From Paenibacillus sp. FSL H8-0548 (GTDB lineage: Bacteria; Bacillota; Bacilli; Paenibacillales; Paenibacillaceae), in NCBI RefSeq assembly GCF_038630985.1, contig NZ_CP152049.1:7121501-7185500 (forward strand): 64,000 nucleotides of DNA. The letters run 5' to 3'. Position numbers and translations under genes: made by a program. Shown piece after piece: positions 63,730 through 64,000 of the stretch. The stretch's first letter is position 1; each line of letters opens with the position of its first letter. Below the pieces are notes generated by a model that was not told the origin of the DNA, did not search any database, and was given only the letters and a program-made list of their open reading frames with translations.

Positions 63730-64000
63730 TTATTGATAATGGACCTTTTTGGCTAGCATTCGGAAATATACGAAAGTAAGAACCCCAATAATGGCCATAA
63801 GAACCATGCCTGTTGCTGATGCATATCCGATGTTTGTCGTACGATTCTGGAAAATATAGTAGACCAGTGTATTCGTCGCATCGTTCGGACCGCCCGAGGT
63901 CATCATTTTCACCGTATCGAATACTTTAAACGAGCCTATGGTCATAATAATGAGTATGAAAAATAGCTGTGGCGATATCATTGGCAGCGTGATTTTGAAA
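63730..64000 (-). CDS. ugpA: ABC transporter permease (UgpA-like), C-terminal part
   Basis: The last 90 residues of a MalF/UgpA-type permease; the start lies beyond the window. It has FKITLPMISPQLFF (end of the docking loop), then FKVFDTVKMMTSGGPNDATNTLVYYIF, the hallmark of this permease class, and two membrane helices. It is the first visible gene of the ugp operon and runs 10 bases before the UgpE-like gene. Confidence 0.9.
   Translation of the reverse strand, partial: FKITLPMISPQLFFILIIMTIGSFKVFDTVKMMTSGGPNDATNTLVYYIFQNRTTNIGYASATGMVLMAIIGVLTFVYFRMLAKKVHYQ

Noticed and set aside
1..64000. tRNA, rRNA, riboswitch or origin of replication
   Set aside because: No cloverleaf, rRNA segment, recognisable riboswitch core or dnaA-box cluster was seen by eye; a covariance-model scan would be decisive.

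Overview
The window looks like chromosome from a Paenibacillus-type member of the Firmicutes. The evidence is strong AGGAGG-type ribosome binding sites, T-tailed hairpin terminators, a large secreted protein with three C-terminal SLH domains, LplB/YtcP-type sugar transporters with a membrane-anchored YesN-like AraC regulator, a yjlC-ndh pair, an Mta/TipA-like MerR regulator, and Bacillales-style YitT, NamA, PepT and FbaA proteins. No tRNA, rRNA or CRISPR array was seen.

Layout. 1-13.5 kb: a DoxX/MarR pair (MhqR/MhqP-like), DUF1835 protein, MBL-fold hydrolase, a GlsB-type small membrane protein, an ABC transporter-response regulator-histidine kinase operon, a BadF-type kinase, two SAM methyltransferases, a DbpA-type RNA helicase and a chemotaxis receptor. 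13.8-18.5 kb: a DUF2157/GDYXXLXY membrane protein, a 123-bp tandem repeat array broken by a 191-bp MITE, a winged-helix protein, a TipAS-MerR regulator and an alkyltransferase-like protein. 18.6-25 kb: yjlC-ndh with a candidate Rex site, a GGDEF protein, a ParM-like actin with a ParR-like partner, a PPOX-family protein and a GreA-family factor. 25-34 kb: an oligosaccharide utilisation cluster with two paralogous binding proteins, two permeases, a GH88 hydrolase and an AraC sensor-regulator. 34-43.4 kb: YitT, RlmN, a duplicated metallophosphoesterase with SLH anchor, a quinone-reductase/MarR divergon, PepT and a GIY-YIG protein. 43.4-46.3 kb: an AT-rich accessory stretch with gene remnants, an Abi_2 (AbiF/AbiD-like) HEPN protein and, just behind it, a compact RNA gene with its own strong promoter and terminator. 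46.3-60.5 kb: PhnA-like protein, AraC regulator, NamA, FMN reductase, a cNMP-AAA-patatin fusion, FbaA, an ISL3 relic, a redox cluster (peroxiredoxin-like, CcdA-like, thioredoxin-like) divergent from a two-component system, an SDR relic, aldo/keto reductase, histidine phosphatase and an MhqO-like dioxygenase. 60.7-64 kb: a Ugp-type glycerol-3-phosphate cluster (ugpQ, ugpB, ugpE, partial ugpA).

How the parts connect. Several electrophile or redox genes carry recognisable operators. ATCT-N8-AGAT sites precede marR, doxX and the distant dioxygenase gene, suggesting one MhqR-like regulon. A GTTACCTTTGT-N2-AGTA motif precedes the FMN reductase and recurs beside the SDR relic. The Abi_2 protein plus adjacent small RNA is the best candidate for an under-described defence system. 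Next are the chromosomal ParM/ParR cassette with its inverted repeats, the MITE-interrupted tandem array, and a family of short intergenic repeats found at three loci.
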